Source of the DNA: Escallonia rubra
Lineage: Eukaryota; Streptophyta; Magnoliopsida; Escalloniales; Escalloniaceae
Direction: 5' to 3'
Assembly: GCA_033065855.1 (NCBI GenBank)
Contig: JAVXUO010002964.1
Location: forward strand, 59,224-123,223
Length of the DNA: 64,000 nucleotides
Below are positions 1 through 11,278 of this stretch, one piece after another; position 1 is the first letter of the stretch, and every line of letters begins with the position of its first letter. The notes under the pieces are model-generated. The model was given only the letters and a program-made list of their open reading frames with translations. It did no database searches and had not been told where the DNA came from. Both the position numbers and the translations under genes were made by a program.

Positions 1-494
1 AGCTATAGACTTGTACGTATTTTAACGGCATGAATGGTGGGAAAAGAGGAAAAATGCCAACAATATATACGTCGCCAAAACTCTTAAAAGCCGTTGGCAA
101 AGAGGGGAGAAGCCAAGGGTAAGTTTGTCACAAAAAGTCTTAAAAAACGGAGGCATACAGGGAAAAAGACTAATTATATATCCATAGGTAAAAGTCTTAA
201 ACATTGTAGGCATAAAGGGGAGAAGGTCTACAGTATCCCTAGGCAAAAGACTTAAAAACTGTAGGCATAGAGATGAAAAGGCGTACGGTATATCGGTAGA
301 CAAAAGTCTTAAAAACCATTGGTGCAAGGGACTTATGCCAAACTCAACATATATATGTCCCTATGAAACTACCGTAAGCTTATGTCTTTACTACCATAGG
401 CATGTATATATGGCATCGGAAGAAGCACCCCACGGTACTTTCTACTTATGCCAACGGTTCGGTAGCGTAGGCATAGACTGTTGCTCTTGTAGTG
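1..494. mobile_element. Right end of a CACTA (En/Spm) transposon
   Basis: The stretch ends at 494 in ...TCTTGTAGTG, the reverse complement of the CACTA terminus CACTACAAGA. Inside the end lie about five degenerate copies of a roughly 58-bp subterminal unit with the core AAAAGTCTTAAAAAC and GTAGGCATA, as expected of CACTA subterminal repeats. The other end lies left of the window. The first 40 bases nearly match 39722-39761, inside another CACTA fragment. No transposase is visible in this piece. Confidence 0.72.
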
Positions 495-872
495 AAAGGG
501 AAAAAAACAACTAAACCGTAATTATAGTGTCAGGTAAAAAGCGTCATATAGTCATTTTATTCTGGTCTGATAATTATTTGGATGGAAAACGTTTAAAGTT
601 ACTTGTTGAGTGAATAAAAAATCAGACCTTCATCTGCCAAACTAAATGATGAGATGGTGAAGTGAGATATTTGTGTGATGTCGAGGTACTAAAGTGAATT
701 AACCATGATATAATTTAATAAAACTTTGAAGACCATGACTAATTAACAACACTACACTGAGCATCAGCGTAGACTGTCAACGCTAATCTAGGCTGGTTTA
801 CCTACAGAAAATACATATCAAGCTTTGAAATTTCACCAGCTTCCTGCCGATGCTTCGATGTCACGTTGGCGC
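495..872. other. Intergenic DNA downstream of the NAC gene
   Basis: AT-rich sequence with no recognisable gene or repeat. It should hold the 3' untranslated region of the minus-strand NAC gene, whose stop codon is at 873-875. Confidence 0.5.
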
Positions 873-3800
873 TCAATGAACGGTCTTGGTGCAGCCCTCC
901 TTAATTAGGGGATCCGGAGTCGGATAAGCAGAGTCCAAGCTGGGTGGAGGAGCTTCATCGAGCGTCCGTTGGAGAAATTGAGCAAAAGCGAAATCTGCCG
1001 CTGAATCCCCATTGCCACCAGAAAAGCTGTCAAAGTCAAAGCAGGGTAGAGGAGCTTCATCGAGCATCGGCTGGAGATATTGCGGAAAATCGCAATCTGC
1101 CACTTTTGAATCCCCATTTCCACCAGAAAAGCTGTCCACTCCCAGGTGCTCATTCTCATTGTGTGGCACGCCATCTTTTCCTGAGAGCATGGCAGGCCAT
1201 GAAACTGGCATATGCTGAGTGACCGGATACTGTGGAGCTTGAACGTCACTCTGGATTTCTTGCCTCTGAACTTGGTCATTCTGGTTGTTACGAAATCGCT
1301 CTAGATAAATATGTATAGAACACGATAACCAAATAAGAAAACACAAGAAATATGAGAGAACTCAAATCCACTTTGCAGAAGTCAGATTTACAACGCTCCC
1401 TCACTTGTATCTCTCAACTGTTTTCCTACTCAAAGAAGGACTCTTCTTTCTTTGCTTACCCAAAGAAAGACTATCCTCTCTTTCCTATTCAGAGAAGGAC
1501 TCTTCTATTTTGGCCTACTCAAAGAAGGACTCTTCTCTCTTGGCCTATTCAAAGAAGGACTCTCCTCTCTTGGCCTATTCAAAGAAGGACTCTCCTCTCT
1601 TGCCCTTTAACACAATACAAGACACCTTACTTATACTTGGAGAAAGCAGTGATCTTCTCTCTCCAAACAATGTGGGACAAGATGTCTTATATACTAAGGG
1701 CCAAGTTACAACATTCTTTGAATAACTGACGTAGGACATAAATACAAGACATATATCAACAATCTCCACCTTGGCTTGTATTAACAAACCACTCCATGAG
1801 GAAAGTGTAATATGCCTTCAGTACCTTCTTCAGGTACTCCACCTTGCATCCCCTTTAAAGGTAGGGATACACTCCACCTTGAGCTCAGCAAGAAAGAAGA
1901 TGAATCAAGCTCAAGCAATGCTTGAACTTCTCTGTCGTGACTATCTTCGTGCGCATATCAACTGCGTAGGTCCTCGGCCCTATCTGCCTCTCACCATAGC
2001 ATAGCATTGATCCCTTGTCCAGCTGTAACACTGTAATCTCCTTACGTGCGTCAGTCCCATCCTTGAACACCAACGGGATCATCCACTCCACCATCATCAT
2101 CACCCCGCAAAATGGATTAAGCATAGTGCTCGACTTCTCCATGAAGTCCATTCCAAGCACCACCTCAAGCTCATCCATGTCGATGATGTTGAAATCGGCC
2201 TTCCACGTCCATCCATCGATCCTCAAATCGACGTTCTTGACGACTCCCTTCGTCGATCGCTTCTCGGCATTCACGGCCGTGAACCAACTTCGATCCTTAG
2301 TTGGTTTTAGCCCAAGCCACTCGGCAACCCTCGGACTCATGAAGTTGTGGGTGGCCCCGGTATCCACAAGCGCTTCTTTATTCTTCCCGGAAACGTCCAC
2401 CGTTACGTAGAGCAAGCCCCGTCTCTTCTTGCTCTTATTCCCCTTGGCAGCTTCTTCCTTCAACTTCTGCACAAATGCATTGAACATCTGCAATGCTCCC
2501 ATGCGTGCCTTCCCGTCGCTGCTGGAAGAATCCCCCTTGCTGCCTTTGTGCTTCTCAAGGAACGCAATCATCTTGCCCTTGTGTGGGCAATCCCTTCTGT
2601 AATACGGACCTGCATAGTAGAAGCATCCTCCGCTAGGCCCCACACGAGCCTTGTGGTCACGAGAGTCACCATGCTTGCGACTTCCCTCATGCTTCTTCTT
2701 CCCTTTATGATGGCGGTGACGTCCCTCGTCCCCACTCCGCTCATCATCGGTTGCCTTGGGTAAGCCACTCTTTGACCTACCGTCTCCCCCATCTTTGGCA
2801 CACTCGTGCCTTGGAGATCTCGGCCTCTCACGTTGCTTGAAGTCTTCCAACCTCTCGACAATCGCCATGGCGAAAGCCAAGTCGCGAGGTTCCCCCTGCC
2901 GCAACTCCGTGGCAACCAACTCCTACAACCTGTTAATGAAGAAGCATAGTCGCTATCTCTCGGACATCTTTGGTATTTTGAGCATCAAAGTCGAGTACTC
3001 CCTCACGTACTCGCAGATGCTCCCCTTCTGCCTTAGCTGTCGAAGATTGATTATCGTCATATCTTCGATATTCTTCGTATAGAGCTGCCTTCTTAGTTCA
3101 CGCTTGAACTTCTCCCACGTTTTGACGTTGCACCCATCCGTATAGCAACGCCTTCACCATGAGGCAGCTGTATCCGTAAGGTACATGACCGCCATATGCA
3201 CCTTCTCCTCCTCGTCGATGTCGAGGGCTTCAAAGTACCGCTCCAAGTGCCAAAAGAAGTTATCCACATGCCTCGCCTCTCTCGTTCCATCGTACGATCT
3301 CGGCTCCGGCATTTTCTTTTGCCTTGGCTACATCGCGATACACCTCTACCTCGTAGCTCTTGTAAGCTCCTTCTTACAAGCAGCTAGTTCTTCTTGGAGC
3401 TCCGTGACTTGTCCCTTGAGGTCCTTGCACTGTTGCACCTCCCGCTTGGTGACATGGGCGACCCTCTCCTTGATCAAGTCATCTAGCTCCTCTACGAACA
3501 CATCGACTTCCCGTTCCAGCACAGTTAATCGGCTGTCTACCTCCAAGTCGTCTAATCTATTAAAGATTAGCTCCACCTGACTTGCGACAGTCCGCTGCAC
3601 TTTCTCCTCGTCAATGTCGAGGGCTTCAGAGTACCGCTCCAAGTGCCAAAAGAAGTTATCCGCCTGCCACGCCTCTCTCGTTCTATCGTACGATCTCGGC
3701 TCCGGTATTTTCTTTTGTCTTGGCTGCACTGCGATACACCCCTACCTCGTAGCTCTTGTAAGCTCCCTCTTACAAGTAGCTAGTTCTTCTTGGAGCTCCG

Positions 3801-6742
3801 TGACTTGTCCCTTGAGGTCCTTGCGCTGTTGCACCTCCCGCTTGGTGACATGGGCGACCCTCTCCTCAATCAAGTCATCTAGCTCCTCTACGAACACATT
3901 GACTTTCCTTTCTGGCACAGCTAGTCGAGTATCTACCTCCAAGTCATCTAATCTATTGAAGATTAGTTCCACCTGACTTGCGACAGTCAGCTGTAAGTGC
4001 TCTCCAAGTGCCTCGAGCTCGCTCCTCATGCATGCTTTGGCATCCCCTGTCGCACTGCTCAAATCATTTACCGTGCTCTGCCATATGCCAAAATTCGTCT
4101 TTCCATCGAATTGTCATAGGCATACTTCATGGTCGTGTTGTCTACATATTTATCCTCTCAAATCGATTTCAATTTTGCCAAAAAAATAAACCTGGAAGCT
4201 CTTGATACCACTTGTTACGAAATCGCTCTAGATAAATATGTATAGAACACGATCACCAAATAAGAAAACACAAGAAATATGAGAGAACTCAAATCCACTT
4301 TGCACAAGTCAGATTTACAACGCTCCCTCACGTGTATCTCTCAACTGTTTTCCTACTCAAAGAAGGACTCTTCTTTCTTTGCTTACCCAAAGAAAGACTA
4401 TCCTCTTTTTCCTATTCAGAGAAGGACTCTTCTATTTTGGCCTACTCAAAGAAGGACTCTTCTCTCTTGGCCTATTCAAAGAAGGACTCTCCTCTCTTGG
4501 CCTATTCAAAGAAGGACTCTCCTCTCTTGCCCTTTAACACAATACAAGACACCTTACTTATACTTGGAGAAAGCAGTGATCTTCTCTCTCCAAACAATGT
4601 GGGACAAGATGTCTTATATACTAAGGGCCAAGTTGCAACCTTCTTTGAATAACTGACGTAGGACATAAATACAAGACATATATCAACACTGGTCCACTCC
4701 CTGCAGGTGCCCATTCTCATTATTGTACGGCTTGACATCTTCTTCTGGCATATGCCAAGTGACCAGATGTGGAGCTTGAACGTCACTAGGGACTTCTTGC
4801 CTCTGGACTTGGTCATCATGGTCTTGAACGTCACTATGGACTTCTGGCATATGCCAAGTGACCGGATGTGGAGCTTGAACGTCACTATGGATTTCTTGCC
4901 TTTGAACTTGGTCATCCTGGTCTTGAGTTCTTGCGGGTTCGCGTTTGCCAGTTGCTTTCTTGTAAATTCTACACAGAACCCAGTTGTCTAACTACAAGAA
5001 GAAATTGGTCAAGGGTCAGTTCTGTTCAGAAATTAGGCATGTCTCAATATATATTCATGCTTGAGCCCTGCTGAGTTATTTCAAAAAGCTTTATCAAGAG
5101 CTTTACTACAGTGCAGTTGTAGTGCCAAGGGCAGTTGTAGTGTGGCATACTCTGACAGATTAGCTTGAGCTTGTGGGTTCTGAGTAGCCCTTGCCACGAG
5201 CTTCGCATAGCACCGTCGGTTTCTAGTTGGCTAATTTGTGTTGGCACAACGGTGGTTGTAGCTCGTGCGCAAAGGTAGATCGAGTTGTGGCATTCAAGGG
5301 CGAGCCAGTACGTGTCACTAGACACCAAGCAACATTAGCAAGTCTAGGGCAACATTAGCAAGTCCAGGTGCGGCGCCCAATCAGCAGAGCTGGGATTGGT
5401 TAATTTCAAATGGGTGGTTGCTTGGATTGTTGGTTCCTTTTATGCACGTTTTTATGTGCCGTCTCAGTTAGGAAATGGCAGCGTCTGAGTTAAAATTGAT
5501 GCCTAGGCAATTGGGCTGCCACTTCGGTTTGTGATGTATATGCAGCCACTGTTTGGACTCGCCGACATATAGAGAGTTCTACAAGTCCTTAGGCCAAATT
5601 TTATGTCGGCAATTAAAGGCTGAGAAGTGATTATCTTGTAAACTACTACGTGTTATGGCGTGTGCTTTCTTCTTATGTGTGTGGACTTAATTGGTGACTT
5701 GGTATACAGTCGTGGATATTGTGAAGCATTGGTGACCAAGTTGGGTGCCAACTTAGGCCAATACAAATCTGACCCCTTGACAGATGGGCAACCCCGTTCA
5801 CTTTCCAAACTTTGTAGGTTAAAAAGAGATTATATTTAGCTTGGCAATTACAACTGACTTATTATGAGCATGCTAGTTCACTAAATAGATAGCTTATGGC
5901 CTTTGAAACTGAACGTAAGTGGAAGAACAAACATTCAATGTACCTTTGCACCCCTTTCTTGGCGGCTCTGGGGAGGATTCAGTACAAGGAACTCGTGCAT
6001 TATCCAACTAGTCTTGCTCCCACGCGAAGGATTTCCCACGTAAAAGACCAAAGCCTTCTTGGTGCCAACTACATGACCTCCGTATTTGATCTCTTTATCA
6101 CCGCCCGTTGCTTTCCAATATCCGCCGCTAGCAACTCTGTTTGGTCGACTTCCATTCTTGTACTTCCGGTCTCTCTGCGTAAAGAAATACAAGCACTCTC
6201 CCCTTGACGCCCACATACCTATCAGCAGAAGATAATAGAAGATTTAACTCCGAAACTTTTGATCGGATCCACAAAGTTACGCAAGAAAGCTGAACAACCA
6301 ACAAATACTGTAGCAATTCACTGAAATAGAAGATTCTAACAGATTCGAATCTTCTCTCTACAATTTCTAGCTGCAACTAAATCATAAAAGAAAGGCAAGT
6401 ACGAAACTTTTGATGGTCGAACCCAACCCACTCACATACGCGAACAACGGAAAGGAAAAGCAAAACTTTGTTCTAACCTGCGAGCTCTTCGGGATGGTAC
6501 TGGTACAGATTCACCTCGTAGATCTTGTTTGCGGGGAGTGCCTGGTTCTGGACCTTTTTGGCCAAATAGTGAACGATGAGCTCTTGATCGGTAGGCTGAA
6601 AACGGTAACCCGGAGGGAACGAATTCAGGGCACGAGGATCAAAGCCGCTAAGAACGCCATTGTCCTGAGGTGGGTAGGCAGTGCAGTGTGGTGTGGGAAC
6701 TGGAACAGAACTCAAGTAGCTTTGCATGGAGTTGCCCTCCAT
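873..6742 (-). CDS. NAC-domain transcription factor, exon 3 split by an LTR element
   Basis: NAC proteins are plant nuclear transcription factors that bind DNA through a conserved N-terminal NAC domain. Three exons read on the minus strand: 6742-6478, 6218-5944 and 4991-873, the last interrupted by the element at 1286-4688. Introns have GT/AG borders. Exon 1 carries subdomains A/B ([19 protein letters not shown]); exon 2 carries C/D ([40 protein letters not shown]); exon 3 opens with subdomain E ([12 protein letters not shown]). The C-terminal part is acidic and repetitive, with about three copies of a DQVQRQE...SDVQAP...M unit and two of [10 protein letters not shown], the usual place of an activation domain. 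Counting the 5-bp target duplication once, the host frame runs without a stop for 416 residues, ending at 873. The transposon copy probably inactivates this allele or truncates the tail; the NAC domain itself is untouched. The subfamily was not determined. Confidence 0.85.
1286..1761 (-). repeat. 3' LTR of the gag-protease element
   Basis: This is 476 bp long, nearly identical to 4213-4688. It contains an internal tandem array (about 1430-1600) of a roughly 33-bp unit built on TATTCAAAGAAGGACTCT. Confidence 0.9.
1885..2919 (-). CDS. gag-protease region of the LTR element
   Basis: An open frame of 344 residues. A basic Lys/Arg/His-rich stretch is followed by a degenerate zinc knuckle ([17 protein letters not shown]) and a retropepsin with the catalytic motif [13 protein letters not shown] and the downstream VLGMDFM block. 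The order matches the gag C-terminus plus protease of Ty3/gypsy-type elements. Upstream gag sequence continues toward 4062. Confidence 0.75.
   Translation of the reverse strand: MVATELRQGEPRDLAFAMAIVERLEDFKQRERPRSPRHECAKDGGDGRSKSGLPKATDDERSGDEGRHRHHKGKKKHEGSRKHGDSRDHKARVGPSGGCFYYAGPYYRRDCPHKGKMIAFLEKHKGSKGDSSSSDGKARMGALQMFNAFVQKLKEEAAKGNKSKKRRGLLYVTVDVSGKNKEALVDTGATHNFMSPRVAEWLGLKPTKDRSWFTAVNAEKRSTKGVVKNVDLRIDGWTWKADFNIIDMDELEVVLGMDFMEKSSTMLNPFCGVMMMVEWMIPLVFKDGTDARKEITVLQLDKGSMLCYGERQIGPRTYAVDMRTKIVTTEKFKHCLSLIHLLSC
3200..3990 (-). repeat. Tandem duplication inside gag (about 395 bp, two copies)
   Basis: The segment around 3204-3590 is repeated at 3606-3988 with high identity. On the minus strand each copy encodes a Glu/Lys-rich heptad-like coiled coil ([18 protein letters not shown]), preceded in the left copy by [18 protein letters not shown], a common motif of plant gag proteins. 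Confidence 0.75.
4213..4688 (-). repeat. 5' LTR of the gag-protease element
   Basis: Partner of 1286-1761, with the same length and the same internal array of roughly 33-bp units. The primer-binding-site-like sequence sits immediately to its left. Confidence 0.9.
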
Positions 6743-6815
6743 CGTAGGACTCTGAGTAAGAAACCTGAGACTCTAACGGATGTAAAAAAGGTAACGTTGC
6801 TGGACATTTGCATGG

Positions 6816-6822
6816 TTTTATA
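6816..6822 (-). promoter_or_regulatory. Candidate TATA box of the NAC gene
   Basis: On the minus strand the sequence reads CCTATAAAAC about 75 bases upstream of the NAC start codon at 6742, a plausible distance for a TATA box plus a short leader. Confidence 0.5.
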
Positions 6823-7832
6823 GGCAAAATAATTCTTTTCCGCTTTGGATTTGGGTAACTGGGCTTTCCTTCTCTAGGATTCCATCCCGCTTCCTTTCAT
6901 TCCCAGGTTGGCCTTTTTTTTTTTTTTTTAATTGCGAAAGTAACACACAAAATTAATATGGCTTAATTGTTGAAAACATTTTAAAAATACCAAAATGATA
7001 GTTTACTTCATAAATAACGTTGATCTTTAAAACAAATAAGTTTTATTAAGTTTTCTATTTTCCTTTTTTACTTTTGCGACACTCTATCCTTTTTTTTCTT
7101 GGTGTCCTTTTTCTTTTTCACCCCAACTTAATAACTCTTTGGCAAAATTTATGAGGAAAACATTTGTAGATATTATAGCACAACCGTTGTAAGCCTTTTA
7201 ATACTAGAAAACTAATTCTAGAAATTTATTATTATTATTATTATTATTCTGAGAAAGAAGAAATATATACCATCTGTAAGAGTTCGTACAGCCTAAAGTA
7301 GAATAGAATATACAACAAGAGAGAATACACAACAGAGCTAAGAAACAAAGAACAGCCAAGGAACAAAACGCCGCAAGGAACACAAGGCAGTAGCTCTCTT
7401 CATGGGTGCGAGACGAACTGTGAGCGTGCTATCCATTCCTGCCCTGCACGACAACCTGAATGCAAAATAAAGGAGACTATTGCTCACGGAAAATCAAAAA
7501 CAATAGTTGTCCCTTGGGCGAGATGCAAGGAATGCACGGTCTGACTACAACTATTTATGTTACACGAAAGGTGCCCAAGCTCATTCCTCGATGGTATGTA
7601 TTTGCACAAGCAATTCGAAATGAGGTACCAGAAAGATGAGATGCGAATAAAGATGTTGTGATAACCAAGTAGTAGCTAATAGTAAAGCAATTGTTGTAGC
7701 ACTTGATTCATCAACCGCAGAGATGAGATCAGCATAGGCCGTCGTTGGAACCCCACTGGAGGTAAATACAACTGTTCCCAACTTATCTTAGCTACACCTA
7801 TAGGCCCACTGGGGGTCCCAATTCTCATGACA
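6823..7832. other. AT-rich intergenic DNA with an ATT microsatellite
   Basis: No gene or transposon recognised. It holds a poly-T run near 6907-6929 and a (TTA)n microsatellite at about 7225-7248. The first few hundred bases are the likely NAC promoter. Confidence 0.5.
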
Positions 7833-10800
7833 TGTCGGCACATTCAACGGTCAAAATTTCAACGCTCACAAGTCGGTCAAAGCGACACATGCTCAAGTCA
7901 CGTGAATTTCTCGTGAAACAATCTTGGCATGCCTTCCCTCTTAAGGGGGTCGGCCACCCTAGGGGGTCAGTCACCAACCTTGACGACCGACGACCGGCGC
8001 CAGCGCCCGCGCACCGCACTCTCACACTTCGCTGCGCCCACCGCGCCACTTCCATCATATGTGCCCCCGGTACCAAGTATTGTCTCGCGACATTAGTTGC
8101 CGCGCCCATGTGCGCCACAATCATGTTACAGGCCACCTCCAGGCTTTCCACTTGTTCACCACACCATGTGCCCACGCCATGGACGTTGAACATACTTCGA
8201 CCCACTCTCCAGAGTGTGCAGCATTCCGGGGGCCTCCGCTTGTAGTGCTCCAGCAGGATGCACCCCTCGCAGCGGGATCATTCCGGGGGGCTCCGATCGT
8301 AGTGTTCCGACACGAGGACCCCTCGCAGCGAGATGGACTCGTTACCACAAAGTCATCGCTGCCACGGGATGGGCTCGTTACCACAAAGCCATTCCCGTCA
8401 TCATTTCGGGGGGGCTCCGCTCGTGGTGCTCCGGCACGAGGACCCCTCGCAGCGGGATAGACGCGTTACCACAAAGTCATCGCTGCCACGGGATGGGCTC
8501 GTTACCACAAAGCCATCGCCATCATCATTCTGGGGGGCTCCGCTCGTAGTGCTCTGGCACGAGAACCCCTCGCAGCGGGATGGACTCGTTACCACAAAGT
8601 CATCGCCGCCATGGGATGGGCTCGTTACCACAAAGCCATCATTGTCATTATTCCGGAGGGCTCCGCTCGTAGTGCTCTGGCACGAGGACCCCTCGCAGCG
8701 GGATGGACTCGTTACCACCAAGTCATCGCCACCACGGGATGGGCTCGTTACCACATGAGCCATCGCCGTCATCATTCCGGGGGGCTCCGCTCATAGTGCT
8801 TCGGCACGAGGACCCCTCGCAGCGGGATGGAGTCGTTACCACAAAGTCATCGCCACCACGGGATGGGCTCGTTACCACAAAGCCCCTCGCAGCGGGATAG
8901 ACTCGTTACCATAAAGTCATCGCCACCACGGGATGGGCTCGTTACCACAAAGCCATCGCCGTCATCATTCCGGGGGACTCCGCTCATAGTGCTCCGACAC
9001 GAGGACCCCTCGCAACGGGATAGACTCGTTACCATAAAGTCGTCGCCGTCACGAGATGGGCTCATTACCACAAAGCCATTGCCGTCATCATTCCGAAGGG
9101 CTCCGCTCATAGTGCTCCGGCACAAGGACCCCTTGCAGCGGGATGGACTCGTTACCACAAAGTCATCACCACCACGGGATGGGCTCGTTACCAATAAGCC
9201 ATCGCCATCACCATTCCGGGGGGCTTCGCTCATAGTGCTCCGGCACGAGGACCCCTCGCAGTGGGATGGACTCATTACCATAAAGTCATCGTCGCCACGG
9301 GATGGGCTCGTTACCACAAAGCCATCGCCGTTATCATTCTGGGGAGCTCCGCTCGTAGTGCTCCGGCATGAGGACCCCTCGCAACGAGATGGACTCGTTA
9401 CCATAAAGTCATCGCCACCACGGGATGGGCTCGTTATCACAATTCCATCGCCGTCATTATTTCGGGGGGCTCCTCTCGTAGTGCTCCGGCACGAGGACCC
9501 CTCACAGCGGGATGGACTCGTTACCACAAAGTCATCGTCGCCACGGGATGGGCTCGTTACCACAAAGCCATCGCCGTCATCATTCTGGGGAGCTCCGCTC
9601 GTAGTGCTCCGGCACGAGGACCCTCGCAGCGGGATGGACTTGTTAACAAAAAGTCATCGCCGTCACGGGATGGGCTCGTTACCATAAAGTCATCGCCGCC
9701 ATGAGATGGGCTCGTTACCACAAAGCCATCACCATCATCATTCCAGGGGGCTCTGCTCGTAGTGCTTCGGCTCGAGGACCCCTCACAGCGGGATGGACTC
9801 GTTGCTACAAAGTCATCGCCGCCACAGGATAGGCTCGTTACCACAAAGCCATCGCCGTCATCATAACGGGGGGATCCGCTCGTAGTGCTCTGGTACGAGG
9901 ACCCCTCACAGCGGGATGGACTCGTTACCACAAAGTCATCGCCGCCACGGGATGGGCTCGTTACTACAAAGCCATCGCCGTCATCATTCTGGGGGGCTCC
10001 GTTCGTAGTGCTCTGGCATGAGGACCCCTCGCAACGGGATGGGCTTGTTACCATAAAGCCATCGCCGCCACGGGATAGCCTCATTACCACACAGCCATCG
10101 CCGTCTTCATTCTGGGGGGCTCCGCTCGCAGTGCTCCGGCATGAGAGCAGCGGGATAGGTTTGTTACCATAAAGTTATCACCGCCTAAGGTGACTGCGTG
10201 ACACTAGGCACTAAGATGCGACCATGTCCGCTCATGTTGCCAATGATTGTCAGCACCCTCAAAACGATGACCCCCGGGTCACTCTGAGACGGGAACAGGT
10301 CTTTGGAGGGCATTGTGCCTGGTCCACTTGGCAGTTGGCTACAGGGGCAACCCTCACCACTGTCATGTTATCTTCGCGTCTCTTGACGTACCTTGTGGGA
10401 TTCAGTAAGGGCTTGGACCGGTGGCTGGGGCAATGGGCTTACTCTGATCATGCTACCGCGGTGTGGTCAGTCTTCTCAGGCAGGCAGATAGATGCTGCAA
10501 GGGCAGGGCAACACGAATTTAGGGACCGACAGTCCAACGGAGAATCGGTACTTTGGGACCCCCTGGTGAGGTGTCACTCCCAGGGGACGACACGCGTCAG
10601 CTGATGACACATGCACACTTTTTCCTATAAATAGAGGACTTTGGGACTCATTTAAAAGGTTCTCTCTCATTTGATATTTTCACTTTCTCTCTCTAAAAAC
10701 CTATTCTCTCTAGAATTCTTGTGAGAGAAACACATTTGGACTTCTGACATTGTACTCTTGACGGTGCATCCCTGACTTAGACCCTAGCTCGAATTGTCAA

Positions 10801-10990
10801 CTGTCGGCCTTGTTCGTCGTCGCTTTGTCTGTGCAGCGCTGCCAGCGCTCACGGCCTGTCTAGGGAGCCTTGCTCTCAGCCCTTACTCCGTCCTTGTTGT
10901 CTCTTACTTTGCATACTTGGAAGCTGACTCGGACTGCAGCCTTTGTGGCACTTCTACGTAGGTATGAACCCACTTTCCTTGGCATCAACA
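7833..10990 (+). mobile_element. Probable long LTR of a gypsy-type retroelement
   Basis: The block starts near TGTCGGCACATTC and ends near GGCATCAACA. It contains a large minisatellite, then a TATA box (TATAAATA at 10626-10633), a CT-rich leader (about 10650-10720) and a GC-richer end, the layout of U3-R-U5 in long gypsy LTRs. No partner LTR, target duplication or coding region was found, so the edges are tentative. It is a broken or solitary relic. Confidence 0.35.
8225..10190 (+). repeat. Minisatellite, about 16 units of about 123 bp
   Basis: Successive GAGGACCCCTCGCAGC cores lie 123-124 bases apart (8314, 8438, 8561, 8684, 8808 and onward), with one shortened unit near 8880. Each unit contains two halves built on GGGCTCGTTACCACAAAG. 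Because 123 is a multiple of three, long open frames run through the array on both strands (for example 8827-9687 plus and 8847-9563 minus) with a 41-residue period. They are best explained by the repeat rather than by a gene. Confidence 0.9.
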
Positions 10991-11278
10991 ACCATACCAA
11001 AACCGAGTTGTAAGCAACCAGTGGACACACTGTGGGTAGTCTTGGCAAGAGAAATGAAAAGCAACATTCACAAGCAGGTGCAAACATCACCGAATCAAGG
11101 GGTAATATAAATCCTCAAATTTCACTGTACTATGCAAGTTGTGAGGAGCATAGGTGACCCCGATTTTCTAAACATATTGCCGATACTTAGGAATGCAGCG
11201 AATCTGATAAATTTGAAGCCTAATTTGAATGAGAATAATTAGAACAGTGAACTCCGTTCGATTGAAAACAAGTGCATT
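10991..11278. other. Unassigned DNA between the LTR and the LINE
   Basis: No gene recognised. It may contain the 3' untranslated end of the minus-strand LINE, but no poly-T tail marking that end was seen. Confidence 0.35.

Larger units (their letters stand above)
1286..4688 (-). mobile_element. LTR retrotransposon with gag-protease only, inside NAC exon 3
   Basis: Two 476-bp LTRs (TGTTACG...TATCAACA when read on the plus strand) flank about 2.45 kb. The 5-bp target duplication CTGGT lies at 1281-1285 and 4689-4693. The element runs on the minus strand: a primer-binding site resembling TGGTATCA (initiator tRNA-Met type) adjoins the right LTR and a purine tract adjoins the left LTR. The interior encodes gag and a retropepsin, and no reverse transcriptase or integrase is seen, as in TR-GAG-type non-autonomous elements. 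The LTRs differ at only about 6-7 of 476 positions by eye, so the insertion is recent, perhaps about a million years old. Confidence 0.88.

Noticed and set aside
2347-2763. Plus-strand frames at 2015-2763 and 3185-3976
   Set aside because: Lie opposite the gag-protease and coiled-coil frames; Ser-rich text is the usual antisense of Glu/Lys/Asp-rich coding.
8827-9687. Long 286-residue open frame and its minus-strand counterpart
   Set aside because: Produced by the 123-bp minisatellite, whose period is a multiple of three. No start context, intron signal or domain.
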